Under the pieces are notes generated by a model. It saw nothing but the letters and a program-made list of their open reading frames with translations. It was not told the origin of the DNA and searched no databases. A stretch of DNA of 64,000 nt. Source: Bacteroidota bacterium (GTDB taxonomy: Bacteria > Bacteroidota > Bacteroidia > Chitinophagales > Chitinophagaceae). Position 1 is the stretch's first letter. Every line of letters begins with the position of its first letter. This document shows positions 27,701 through 34,778 of the stretch, in pieces. A program made the translations under genes and the position numbers. The DNA is taken from NCBI GenBank assembly GCA_023433345.1, contig JAEZDA010000017.1:71850-135849 (forward strand). Reading direction: 5' to 3'.

Positions 27701-30291
27701 GCCGGCGTGCCTGCATACCAAATGTTGTTGTTTGAGGCCTCATTATAATTTGCAAAAGTTGAACTGCTCCGCATTAGGGCCGCTGTACGGCCGGTGCCAT
27801 TTGCCGTGGATAGATTAACAACAAGGTTGTTGCGGAGCGTGGTATTGCCGGTGGTATTTGTTGCGTTGGCTGTAAGAAAAATTCCCGATGATCCGAAATT
27901 AGTTCCTGATGAAGATGCGTTCAGGTAAATGGTATTATGATCGGCCTGCATTTGCGAATTGATGCCAACAAGTGAAAACGCAATTCCCCGGATCACATTA
28001 TTTGCATTTGCCTGCGGTGCCTCAAGGTTGCCAATAATGTTGTTATAGATAGTGTATAAATTGTTAGAAGTGCCTTCAACATTAATGCCTGCAACTGTCA
28101 CCGATGCTGCAGTAGCGGTAAAGTTTGAAATCCTGTTTTTATAAACATTTCCTGTGAGGGTGGGGGCGAGTAAGATTCCGTAAAGAACGGAGTTGGAGGT
28201 TGTGGTAGTGATCGAAAGATTGTAAATGGTGTTCCCGAAAGCATTGAAGGTGCTCGTGGCGGTGCCATGGTAACGGATGCCGTAAACGAAGTTTTGTCCG
28301 CCGCTGATATTTTTTATTTCGTTGTTGAAGCATTGATGAACCACTGTCGATTTCGACCGCATATTAATGCCTGTGAATGCCCCGCTGGCAATGTCGCTGA
28401 TGATGTTTGATGAAATTTCCGAATTGTTTCCTCCGTTAGAACAATCCAGGGCATTTACAACAGCGGGAAAATTCCAGTTGGAAAAGGTGTTTCCGGTTAT
28501 CATTATTGTGGGCCCGTCTGCCGCGAGGCCGGCAACATTATTCCATCCATTCATTATTGCCGAAGAGCCGGTGAGTCCTGAAAAATTGTTGTTCGATTGA
28601 ACCATTAAATTCCCCGAACGTGAATTTCCTGTTGCAGTGAAAATATTCAATGTGCCTGTGCCCGTGCTTGTGAAGCCGTTGGTGACGCTGTTTCCGCTGC
28701 AGGTTTCTATGCACCCTGCGTTCTGGGCCATAGATCCCGACCTGCTTATTAATGTTACAGGGCCCGATGTGTTGATCGTAAGCGAATTAAATGTGTTGTT
28801 TTTTACATCTACCGTAGTGGCTGCAGACGAATTGTTCGCGAATTGTATCCCGGTGAAATTTCCGGTGCCGGGAACTGTTTGAATGAATCCCTGTAAGAAA
28901 TTATTGTTGATGGATATTGAAGCCGTTCCTGCTATTGTATTACTTATAATGCCGGTAAGATTTCCCGATGTAGCGTTGCTAAAAGTAATGGCGTCATTCC
29001 CTGCATCACCCAGAATATTATCAGAGATCGAAAGAGAGTTAACCACTGCACCGGAGTTCTGTATTCCCGAAAAACCGCCCGTAGCTGAGTTCGAGGTGTT
29101 CAGCCTGATTATATTGTCATTTATCTCGAGTGTACCGCATGCAAACGTATTGTTGATTCCAACAAGGAGTGGCCCGCTGTTACTGCCGACTGAATTTCCG
29201 CTGATGATATTTCCTTCGATACGTATCGTGGCGCCTGAAACCGGGCCTGGCACGGATTCGCAGCGGATTACTTCATATGTGCCTCCGTTAAAATTATTAC
29301 TAAGGGTCAGGCTGTTGTTCAACACAGATGATGTGAAAATACCTGCAGGAAGTATGGAAGCATAATTTTTATAAATACCGCGAACATTGATGGTGGAGCC
29401 CGACAATAAGCTGCTCACGATCGTGTTATTCGACACATTATCGTTCACCTGGTGGTTCATGAATACGCCATAGCAGGAGCCGGTATTACTTACATAAGAC
29501 GTTACTGCAGCAAGCCCGCCGAAGTTGGAGATCGTGTTGCCTTCTGATGACTGTGTCCCTCCTATGTCATTCCCGGAATCCATATTTGCGGCGTTGCTGC
29601 CCGACCCGATAAAGCAGATTCCCATGTTAACGTTACTGATGGTATTTCCATACACTTTATTGCCATGATTCGGGGCAGTGGTATTGTTGATGATGTTCAC
29701 AGCAACAGTGGGCACGGTGGACGAATGCCTTGTATTGCTGTATATACCAAATGTGTTACTGTAATTCTTATTGAGGGAGATAGTATTGTTGAGAATAATA
29801 TTGAATTGGGTGCCATCGGTGGTGCTCCGGCAAAGCAGGGCAACGCCCCATTCCGTCATGTTGTTAGAGGCGAGAGTTGTGGTAGTATTCGCCGGATTTT
29901 CCCGAAGAACAAAGTTGGAAAGTGTAACATTGTCTGCTCCGACAATTTTGAAAAGGGCGTCGGCAGTAGCGCCGGCCGTTTGCGGGGAGAAGGCCGTGAT
30001 GGTATTGTTTGATCCATTTATAATAACCCTGTTTATGTTTGTTGTGGCTGCCGTAAAGTTGATTATATAGCCGCCGGAAGGAGCCGTTTGTGGGTTGGCA
30101 GCGTTCAATGTAATCGTAACTGGTCCGCTGATGGCCGTAATGCTGTTCAATGCAGTGATCGCATTCGCCAAAGAAGTGTAAGTTGCTGCAAGCGCAGGTG
30201 TGGTATTGCCGGGGTTAGTTACAGAAACCACCTGGGCGTACGTGATGCGCCAAAACAACAGAAGGAACAATAAGATAGCCGCTTTCCTCAT
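21787..30291 (-). CDS. giant T9SS-secreted right-handed beta-helix protein
   Basis: A 2834-residue surface protein. It has a signal peptide (MRKAAILLFLLLFWRITYAQ), then long Asn/Ser/Gly-rich parallel beta-helix repeats (units of the I..N.ISN, GI..N type). Two helix modules each end in a GADE motif, near residues 955 (DIGADEF) and 2150 (LGADEV); an Ig-like stretch separates them at about 960-1105. A C-terminal non-helix part starts with WTGTNGTAWNDPGNWSLG, followed by two further domains and a type A T9SS sorting domain in the last about 80 residues (ending YILRIYRKDESISVPFILVN). The protein should be exported by the Sec and T9SS routes and anchored on or released from the cell surface. Ligand, adhesive or glycan-cleaving role cannot be told. 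Confidence 0.85.
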   Translation of the reverse strand: MRKAAILLFLLLFWRITYAQVVSVTNPGNTTPALAATYTSLANAITALNSITAISGPVTITLNAANPQTAPSGGYIINFTAATTNINRVIINGSNNTITAFSPQTAGATADALFKIVGADNVTLSNFVLRENPANTTTTLASNNMTEWGVALLCRSTTDGTQFNIILNNTISLNKNYSNTFGIYSNTRHSSTVPTVAVNIINNTTAPNHGNKVYGNTISNVNMGICFIGSGSNAANMDSGNDIGGTQSSEGNTISNFGGLAAVTSYVSNTGSCYGVFMNHQVNDNVSNNTIVSSLLSGSTINVRGIYKNYASILPAGIFTSSVLNNSLTLSNNFNGGTYEVIRCESVPGPVSGATIRIEGNIISGNSVGSNSGPLLVGINNTFACGTLEINDNIIRLNTSNSATGGFSGIQNSGAVVNSLSISDNILGDAGNDAITFSNATSGNLTGIISNTIAGTASISINNNFLQGFIQTVPGTGNFTGIQFANNSSAATTVDVKNNTFNSLTINTSGPVTLISRSGSMAQNAGCIETCSGNSVTNGFTSTGTGTLNIFTATGNSRSGNLMVQSNNNFSGLTGSSAIMNGWNNVAGLAADGPTIMITGNTFSNWNFPAVVNALDCSNGGNNSEISSNIISDIASGAFTGINMRSKSTVVHQCFNNEIKNISGGQNFVYGIRYHGTATSTFNAFGNTIYNLSITTTTSNSVLYGILLAPTLTGNVYKNRISNFTATAASVTVAGINVEGTSNNLYTIYNNIIGNLEAPQANANNVIRGIAFSLVGINSQMQADHNTIYLNASSSGTNFGSSGIFLTANATNTTGNTTLRNNLVVNLSTANGTGRTAALMRSSSTFANYNEASNNNIWYAGTPAPANLIFYNVTNSDQTLSAFKTRVGPICESNSLTELPTFLSVAGSSANFLHIDAAVPTQIESGALAIAGITDDADSEIRQGNIGYTGTGTAPDIGADEFEGIYSEMDPPGISYTSIASPTCTFSGNSVASVIIEDETGVPLAGANVPRIYYRKNSGAWFSQPGINTGGNTLSSSWNFTIVETDMGGLASGDIVEYFVIAQDLSPAINVASYPAGVSAESVHSISSFPPTPFSFSLNHTLSGLYTVGSGKNFNSLSEAINVYNNACALTGPVVFELTDNTYTAPLETFPIQILEHADASSINTLTIRPSLTSTPAITGVTTTQVINFNGSDHIIFDGRQGGTGTTREIVIRNEGTGIAVQFINDARYNIIKHCNVQSRRAGSFTGTILIGASSPSGNGNDHNTIHDNAISESVDFPTNAIYAAGTAGSANDSITISQNEIFNFFSSSNDNHGIFLNNANSSWNIIDNKFYQTAERRFTSTNIELFAIRIVGGENFRITGNRIGFANESGTGVMNLVGNSVALTGFPALYEPAGTATTFRFFGISADFDGGGLLSNIDGNHIGGLNIYSASPLSPGIFNGIYVENGTVDIGSNAANIIGSPNEQLSIYVSSNADVGYATAIRAASTSQGIVMQNIIGGILMSGTTAGKIVNFTGISAGGAGSFTIGNNQVGNSVDDNIRAGFFNEGGFLSNNGSLAPSNSTSPLNFLYGISTTSTGSVLEISENTLQGWQTAQNETEVSGIRTAGFLPGANSQVKILKNKIGTSTLPWINFSGNSNSDVRGISAFSQSRLQDVNENELYGFSYQNPVDHSGYCTLISTLNPTMAGGIGNISENRFINLHTRQIFTHLIESSGALTAGATRNIIGNTTEGNADIRNPFMGILLDDSSQPGSNVNVRNNSFTNITSIGTFYGIRDTEGSTINPPPIKKYTGNVISNIQATGGELFGFFIDRFGSNNGSIDSISNNIVTGLASDNSVTGIHARSRVQAREIEISKNVIRNLETSSDGQTVTGIRSSLVQALTPCRIKENIISNLQSTGSADSLVGINILEPSNGVDVRENKIYAINASGTQSQSSAISAGEAGSSAVDNLRVFNNLVGNIEAPSSGNTLIPPVTGIRINNQLPGGNAGVFNNSIHLTAASGHNDFSSACLYTNTVGNIIVENNLFSNLSATGSNGKAVVHWRKGADISGYTASINDLFAGVPAPDRLLYFDQTNSISSLSAYQAHMTPNEGLSISILPNFQSVDGDLLNFLHLNPFTNCDIIGKGSNDITLLERDFEGDERELPPPTGSTCDLGADEVSKWNTWTGTNGTAWNDPGNWSLGVVPNSVLQSVRIALPPPTNQPTISTGEFFQMKQLTISSGASLQNEGTVRVAGVLKCAPASINNEPSGPVTGSVELNGFCGDTRSLAGDIFLSNNIKNLVIGTNVQLSSNASEGLNIYGALEFGPVSGVNFHTGDNLVLVSNSSATARVGKVTGNSITGTASVERFINTGLPGNGGHPKSWQFLATPAKGQSIFDSWQEGGSTPPAYGTILTGTGSGFDITTPLPSIKYYDPAAGADGNWIGVANTASEVQRAEGYMVMVRGDRSVTTASAPANPTRLRIKGSLYQPSDPPPVTIVQPGKLASVGNPYASPVSVEFMRNNGRFINLNNDVIVWDPLLNGTYGLGGYQTLSAANNYEPTAGGTAYYPANLPAPHIQSGQAFFVRSSGSAGQVTFTEACKVELQRLVHRAHIPRDRKFFRAKLFTAEQEIADGNALVTSLLYADSLDENDAVKLRHSGENFFIRSSDNELSVESRNRIKNLDTIQYGFSNLREKDYVVSFYSSNMSNSGLAAYFGDRFLKTERGINLNDSSSFRIKITSDPASKSSKRFYVVFKTRGIRQVAIPSSELAKGKIEASVKILTNPVQTSLQLEITGFQPGEYNYTISSHAGILIQNGLFSLGTFRQVVEIPLKKHTSSGTYILRIYRKDESISVPFILVN

Positions 30292-30535
30292 TAAAAAAAT
30301 TTTCTAAGGAGGTGGTTTTGAATGGTAGCAACACGGCCTGATGTGATGCGGGCTGTATATACTAAAGATAAGGAAAATGGAGGGTGCGGCGCCACGCCGA
30401 AATATGAACCTTTGGTATCAATTGTTAACGCCGCGAAGCATTATCATTTAGGGGTTTTGTTGCGTCCTTTACGATGCAATGATTAATTCTTTGATTCGGC
30501 GATAAATGCATTAGGCATTTAAGAGGTTAAACTAG
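30292..30535. other. gene-free region between giant gene and tRNA
   Basis: 244 nt with no convincing open frame. It must hold the promoter of the giant beta-helix gene on the minus strand, but no clear TAnnTTTG box was found. A GGCG/CGCC-rich short inverted stretch at about 30387-30400 could fold weakly. The AAGGAGGT at 30305 lies on the plus strand and points away from any start codon. Confidence 0.5.
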
Positions 30536-30607
30536 TGGCCTCGCCAGGAATCGAACCTGGATCTGGAGCTTCGGAAACTCTTATACTATCCATTGTACTA
30601 CGAGGCC
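30536..30607 (-). tRNA. tRNA-Arg (anticodon CCG)
   Basis: A 72-nt cloverleaf on the minus strand: acceptor GGCCTCG/CGAGGCC, D stem GTAC/GTAT, anticodon loop TTCCGAA with anticodon CCG (plus-strand 30572-30574), T stem CCAGG/CCTGG with loop TTCGATT, and discriminator A. The 3' CCA is not encoded. The outer pair of the anticodon stem is an A-C mismatch. It decodes CGG. Confidence 0.93.
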
Positions 30608-30619
30608 AAAAAAGGAGGG

Positions 30620-30627
30620 CAAAGATA
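30620..30627 (-). promoter_or_regulatory. -7 promoter box of tRNA-Arg
   Basis: TATCTTTG on the minus strand matches TAnnTTTG and ends 12 nt before the mature tRNA 5' end, a sensible distance for a short tRNA leader. Confidence 0.55.
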
Positions 30628-30636
30628 GGAATTTGA

Positions 30637-30657
30637 TTTACGATTTACGATGTAGGA
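30637..30657 (-). repeat. three 7-nt tandem units (TCGTAAA family)
   Basis: Read on the minus strand: TCCTACA, TCGTAAA, TCGTAAA, in register. The same TCCTACA lead followed by TCGTAAA units occurs at 58203-58321, so this is a short copy of that array. It lies just upstream of the tRNA-Arg promoter. Confidence 0.65.
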
Positions 30658-30711
30658 TCTGGCAATGACGGTCATTAGTTCCGACTAAAGAATAGTTGGC
30701 TGCCGGCTCAT

Positions 30712-30739
30712 GACTACAAACTATTGACCAGCGACTATT
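30712..30739 (+). repeat. four degenerate 7-nt units (GACTACA family)
   Basis: GACTACA, AACTATT, GACCAGC, GACTATT in register. The last unit covers the stop codon of the marC gene. GACTACA units also occur at 62629-62649. Confidence 0.5.
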
Positions 30740-31325
30740 TCCCAAACACCTGGATGTTCGTGCCAAAGATCTTCACCGCAATGGCTAACAATATAACGCC
30801 GAAGAATTTTCGTACCACAATGATACCGCTCGGCCCAAGCGCCCTCTCGATCCATTTTAAAGACTGAAGCACGATGTAAATCACAATACAATTGATCAAT
30901 ATTCCGATCCAGATATTTACCGTATAGAAATTCGCTTTTAAAGACATAATGGTGGTCAACGTTCCCGAACCTGCGATCAACGGAAAGGCGATCGGAACAA
31001 CACTGCCGCTCTTCGGATTGTTATCGGGCTTGAAGAATTCCAGCCCCAGCACCATCTCCAGCCCGATGATAAAGATCACAATACTTCCCGCCACGGCAAA
31101 GGAGTTCACGTCTAAACCCATAAGCCCCAGAAATTCTTCGCCTACAAACAGGAACAGCAACATCAGAACACCTGATGCGATCGTCGCTTGCAATGACCGG
31201 ATCTGCCCGCCCATCTTGGCTTTGAGCGATATTAACACAGGCGCGTTTCCCATCATGTCTATCACCGCAAAAAGGGTGAAGGTAACAGTGATCAATTCTT
31301 TTAATGAAAAGTTGGAAAAGTTCAT
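30735..31325 (-). CDS. MarC-family integral membrane protein
   Basis: A 196-residue protein with six likely membrane segments and the MarC features FAVIDMMGNAPVLISL (about 18-33) and the repeated second half with PIAFPLIAGSGTLTTIM (about 111-127). The family is inner-membrane with no agreed substrate; an early link to multiple antibiotic resistance was not confirmed. The length fits the family (about 195-220). It shares its orientation with the LuxR-type regulator 68 nt upstream but is not obviously part of that operon. Its 3' end is covered by a 7-nt repeat. Confidence 0.87.
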   Translation of the reverse strand: MNFSNFSLKELITVTFTLFAVIDMMGNAPVLISLKAKMGGQIRSLQATIASGVLMLLFLFVGEEFLGLMGLDVNSFAVAGSIVIFIIGLEMVLGLEFFKPDNNPKSGSVVPIAFPLIAGSGTLTTIMSLKANFYTVNIWIGILINCIVIYIVLQSLKWIERALGPSGIIVVRKFFGVILLAIAVKIFGTNIQVFGK

Positions 31326-31393
31326 AGTTAATTCGCAAGTGTCAATTCTCTACAGAGATCTAAAATATTTCAATCCATCCAACCACTAATCCA

Positions 31394-32023
31394 TCAAACC
31401 ACATTGTAACTATTCGCCAGATCTTTCAACTCCAGCAAATTACTTACACGGAGCTTTTCAAAGATGCGCGATTTGTGCGTTCCCACGGTGGAAACACCAA
31501 GTTGAAGGCTATGGCTGATCTGGCTGATCGTTTTACCGGATAAAAGAAGATTGGTGATCTCAAACTCACGCGGCGATAGTTTGTTGAATGGATTTTCATT
31601 CGTTACCTGACCTGCACTGCTTGCGAGAATGTCCAGCAGGGTTTCAGAAATATATTTCTTTCCGCTGAGCACGAGCCCGATGGCCTTCTGCATCTCCTCA
31701 AGTGATGAATCTTTATTGAGATATCCCATCGCACCTGCCTTGAGGTAACGTTGGGCATAAATATTCTCAGGGCTCATGGAAAAAACCAAAACTTTCAGGT
31801 GAGGATACTCTGTAGAGATCTTCTGCATCAAAGCAAGGGTATCAGTGTTAGGCATCTGTATATCCAGCATGGCCATATCATACACCGTTTTTTCAAGTTT
31901 TTCAATGGCGCTGTTCCCATCATTTGCCTCATCTATGGTGCAGGGTTTGTACATATCAGACAAAAGGGTCTTAACCCCCGATCGCACCACCACGTGATCA
32001 TCAATAATGAGAAAATGTTTCAC
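31394..32023 (-). CDS. LuxR/NarL-type response regulator
   Basis: A 209-residue regulator. The receiver domain has IIDDHVVVRSG at the start (acidic pair near residues 7-8), the phospho-acceptor Asp in MAMLDIQMPN (about 53) and Lys in LNKDSS (about 103). The C-terminal LuxR helix-turn-helix has LSPREFEITNLLLSGKTISQISHSLQLGVSTVGTHK split over about 145-180. It should be phosphorylated by a NarX-type kinase and bind DNA as a dimer. It is divergent from the PAS-kinase gene at 32235 (211 nt between starts), a natural partner. Confidence 0.9.
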   Translation of the reverse strand: MKHFLIIDDHVVVRSGVKTLLSDMYKPCTIDEANDGNSAIEKLEKTVYDMAMLDIQMPNTDTLALMQKISTEYPHLKVLVFSMSPENIYAQRYLKAGAMGYLNKDSSLEEMQKAIGLVLSGKKYISETLLDILASSAGQVTNENPFNKLSPREFEITNLLLSGKTISQISHSLQLGVSTVGTHKSRIFEKLRVSNLLELKDLANSYNVV

Positions 32024-32234
32024 GAAAAATTAATTAAAAAAGGGAATGCGAGCGTTTAACATCGGGTTACTGCCTTTAAACCTTGCTAAAGTACTACTTA
32101 TACTGAAATGGTTCAAGCTAACGGTATATGTTTTTACCTTTACAATGCTAACCTCTGAAACTGATCAGCTCAACCAATGCTTTTGAGGGAAAAAATTGTT
32201 CCCTGTACCTGATCCTTGAGAAATAAACCATAAC
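32024..32234. promoter_or_regulatory. divergent region between regulator and kinase, with inverted repeat
   Basis: No gene is seen in this 211-nt region. It contains an inverted repeat AGGGAA-N7-TTCCCT at 32186-32204, about 30 nt upstream of the kinase ATG, which is a candidate operator. No strong -7 box was found; TACCTTTA at about 32136 is one base from consensus. Confidence 0.4.
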
Positions 32235-34739
32235 ATGAGGGCAAACCCCGCTTTATTGAATTTGCTTTTTTGGGAGAATTCCCCTGCGCCCAAACCGCTG
32301 GCCTCCGCACTCTACGGAGCTTTCAACCTTGAAAAAGCCAGTCCTCACAAAACTTCATCGAGCAATAATTTTGATGTACTTCTTGTGTACGGTCCCTGCC
32401 CGGATCTGCCTGACGAAGTCACCGACAATCTGCCTGTGATAGTGATTCAGCATAAGAATGAAGAAAACTTCGGATCCATTCCAGGTGTAACCTACCTCGA
32501 GATCGATGGCATCAGCCCCCCCGCACTGATCGAATTCATTAAACTCAAACACGAATGTTGGAGTAACTCGGTGCAATTGAAGAAAACTTCGGAAAGACTC
32601 ACAAGCGCCGGCCGCGTAACCAATGATATCCTTTGGGATTGGGATCTGGAATCGGGCTTATTGTTTTACAATTCTGCAGGGTGGATGAAAATTATTGGCA
32701 ACGACATTCATCGGGGAAAGATCTCCTTTGAACAGTGGCTCGAGTTTGTTCACGAAGATGATAAACAATTTGTTCGGGAACAATTCGGAAGCATCATTGC
32801 AGATCATGCTGCGCTGACTTTCGAGGTCGATTACAGAATGGTATCCAAAAGCGGATTTATCTATGTTACGGAGCGGGGTTATGTAGAGCGTGATGAAAAT
32901 GGTATAGCTCACCGGCTCGTCGGTTCAACACAGGATGTTACGGGCAAAAGGATAGCCGAGGAAGAACTGAAAAAGCTCTCAACAGTTGTTCGGGAAACTG
33001 CTTACAGCGTTCTTATTACTGATACTAATTGCAGGATAACCTGGGTAAACAAATCTTTTACTCACCTTACAGGTTATTCATTGCAGGAAGTGAAAGGAAA
33101 GATTGCATACGACTTTCTATTTTATTCAGGAAATGGTTTTGATGATTGCGATGATTTCGCAACAAGAATGTTGAAGGCTGAACCATTCGAGCAAGACCTT
33201 CTCATACAGCCAAAAAATGGCGAAAGGGTTTGGGTGAGAATAAACTGCCAGCCTCAATACGACATCGACAATAATCCTTCGGGATTTTTTGCCGTTATCG
33301 CAGATGTAACTGCACAAAAAAGGGCTGAAGAAAAGCTGATGCAGAACGAAAAGAAGTTCAGGGTGCTTGTAGGAAACATCCAGGATGGCCTCGCCCTGAT
33401 TGATGCAGAGGGAGAAGTGATTGAATTTTTTAGCGGCCAGAGAATTCTCGGATATGACCTGGAAGATTACAGCTCCGGCGCAGTGAAAAAGAACATTCAT
33501 CATGATCATCAGAACGCAGTTGACCAGGCTTTACAAAAGGTTATCGAAGACCCGAATAAGCCTTCGCGGGTTGAATTTCGGGTAAAACGGAAAACAGGAG
33601 AATATACCTGGATCGAAACGATCTTTTATAACCTGCTGAATGAAGATCCCTTGTACGCGATACTTGCCAACTTCAGGGAGATCCGCGAAAGCAAGCACGC
33701 GGAGCATTTGTTGAGGCAATCTGAAAAGAAATACCGGAACCTCTTTAATAACAATCCGCTCGCAATGTTCGTGTGGGATCCTAAAACCCTTGCCATACTT
33801 GAAGCTAATGAGGCTACGAGCATTCAGTATGGATATGGCCTTGAAGAATTGAAAAAGATGTCGATCCCGCAGTTGATTCATTCAGACATGGAGGAAAGAA
33901 TGAAAGCGGTTGCAAGAAGCAGCATAGGCAACAGTAATTTTCGCACGAGTTATTTAACAAGGCACGTAGATAAGGAAGGCCGTGTTATGCACATGGAAGT
34001 TTCATTTCATTCGATAGATTATTTCGGCAGCCGTGCAACCATGGCTATTGTGAAAAATATCACAGAGCAGGTTGAGCTGGAGAAACGATTGTCCCGCGAG
34101 CGTGAACTAAAGCAACAGGAGATCACGCAGGCTGTTGTTACCGCACAGGAGCATGAAAGATTACACATCGGGCGGGAACTTCATGATAATATTAACCAGA
34201 TACTTGCAACAGTCAGACTATACATTGAATACGCGCTCTCCAACTCCGCAATGCATGACCAACTGCTGAAAAGTGCAAAGGAGCTTGTACTGAGCGCGGT
34301 GAACGAGATCCGTAATCTTAGCAAGTCCCTGCTTCCGCCTACAGTTGGTGAAAAGGGACTGGCAGCTTCCCTGGATGATCTTTTTAACAGCATTAGAAAG
34401 ATCAACAAATATTCCTTCAATACAAAATGGGATATGGATGAAGATATTCTCCCTGAAAACCTGAAGCTTACTGTGTTCCGTATCATGCAGGAGCAGTTGA
34501 CCAATATTTTCAAACATGCGCGCGCAAGTAAAATAAATGCGAGCATTACCATGACTAATGGACAACTGGTTGTGAAAATGAGTGATGATGGCCGGGGCTT
34601 CGACCCTGCAGTGAATGGCAAAGGCGTGGGTTTGAAAAATATCAGGTCGCGCGCCGAATTGCACAACGGCGAAATGAGGTTGAAAACCGTGGAAGGGCAG
34701 GGAACTGAGCTTACTGTCTCCTTCAAATTGCTGCAGTGA
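32235..34739 (+). CDS. multi-PAS NarX-type sensor histidine kinase
   Basis: An 834-residue soluble kinase with no membrane segment. Residues about 1-115 look like a degenerate receiver-like alpha/beta domain (VLLVYGPCPDLPDEVTD, VIVIQHKNEENFG) without a clear phospho-acceptor. Four PAS/PAC units follow (about 120-240, 245-365, 370-490, 495-615). The HisKA_3 dimerisation helix holds GRELHDNINQ, with phospho-His near 648, and the HATPase domain has QEQLTNIFKHARA, DDGRGFDP and GKGVGLKNI. This is the NarX/DegS class that phosphorylates LuxR-type regulators. It is divergent from one such gene and 39 nt upstream of a second kinase. Confidence 0.88.
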   Translation: MRANPALLNLLFWENSPAPKPLASALYGAFNLEKASPHKTSSSNNFDVLLVYGPCPDLPDEVTDNLPVIVIQHKNEENFGSIPGVTYLEIDGISPPALIEFIKLKHECWSNSVQLKKTSERLTSAGRVTNDILWDWDLESGLLFYNSAGWMKIIGNDIHRGKISFEQWLEFVHEDDKQFVREQFGSIIADHAALTFEVDYRMVSKSGFIYVTERGYVERDENGIAHRLVGSTQDVTGKRIAEEELKKLSTVVRETAYSVLITDTNCRITWVNKSFTHLTGYSLQEVKGKIAYDFLFYSGNGFDDCDDFATRMLKAEPFEQDLLIQPKNGERVWVRINCQPQYDIDNNPSGFFAVIADVTAQKRAEEKLMQNEKKFRVLVGNIQDGLALIDAEGEVIEFFSGQRILGYDLEDYSSGAVKKNIHHDHQNAVDQALQKVIEDPNKPSRVEFRVKRKTGEYTWIETIFYNLLNEDPLYAILANFREIRESKHAEHLLRQSEKKYRNLFNNNPLAMFVWDPKTLAILEANEATSIQYGYGLEELKKMSIPQLIHSDMEERMKAVARSSIGNSNFRTSYLTRHVDKEGRVMHMEVSFHSIDYFGSRATMAIVKNITEQVELEKRLSRERELKQQEITQAVVTAQEHERLHIGRELHDNINQILATVRLYIEYALSNSAMHDQLLKSAKELVLSAVNEIRNLSKSLLPPTVGEKGLAASLDDLFNSIRKINKYSFNTKWDMDEDILPENLKLTVFRIMQEQLTNIFKHARASKINASITMTNGQLVVKMSDDGRGFDPAVNGKGVGLKNIRSRAELHNGEMRLKTVEGQGTELTVSFKLLQ

Positions 34740-34778
34740 TTGTTCACAAGCCTCTTTGGCGTAAATTAACGCTCCCAA

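Noticed and set aside
23702..30273. Plus-strand open frames of 60-160 codons opposite the giant gene
   Set aside because: They are antisense shadows of a repeat-rich coding sequence with clear signal peptide and sorting domain; none shows a family motif.
30305..30312. Shine-Dalgarno-like AAGGAGGT
   Set aside because: It lies on the plus strand with no plus-strand gene after it; the adjacent gene is on the minus strand.
30536..30607. tRNA-Arg as an integration site of a mobile element
   Set aside because: No integrase, no repeated tRNA 3' end and no phage-like genes on either side.
31333..31391. Possible repeat AATCCATC... between marC and the regulator gene
   Set aside because: Two imperfect copies of about 16 nt only; too short to support as an element, and no period-7 register was found.
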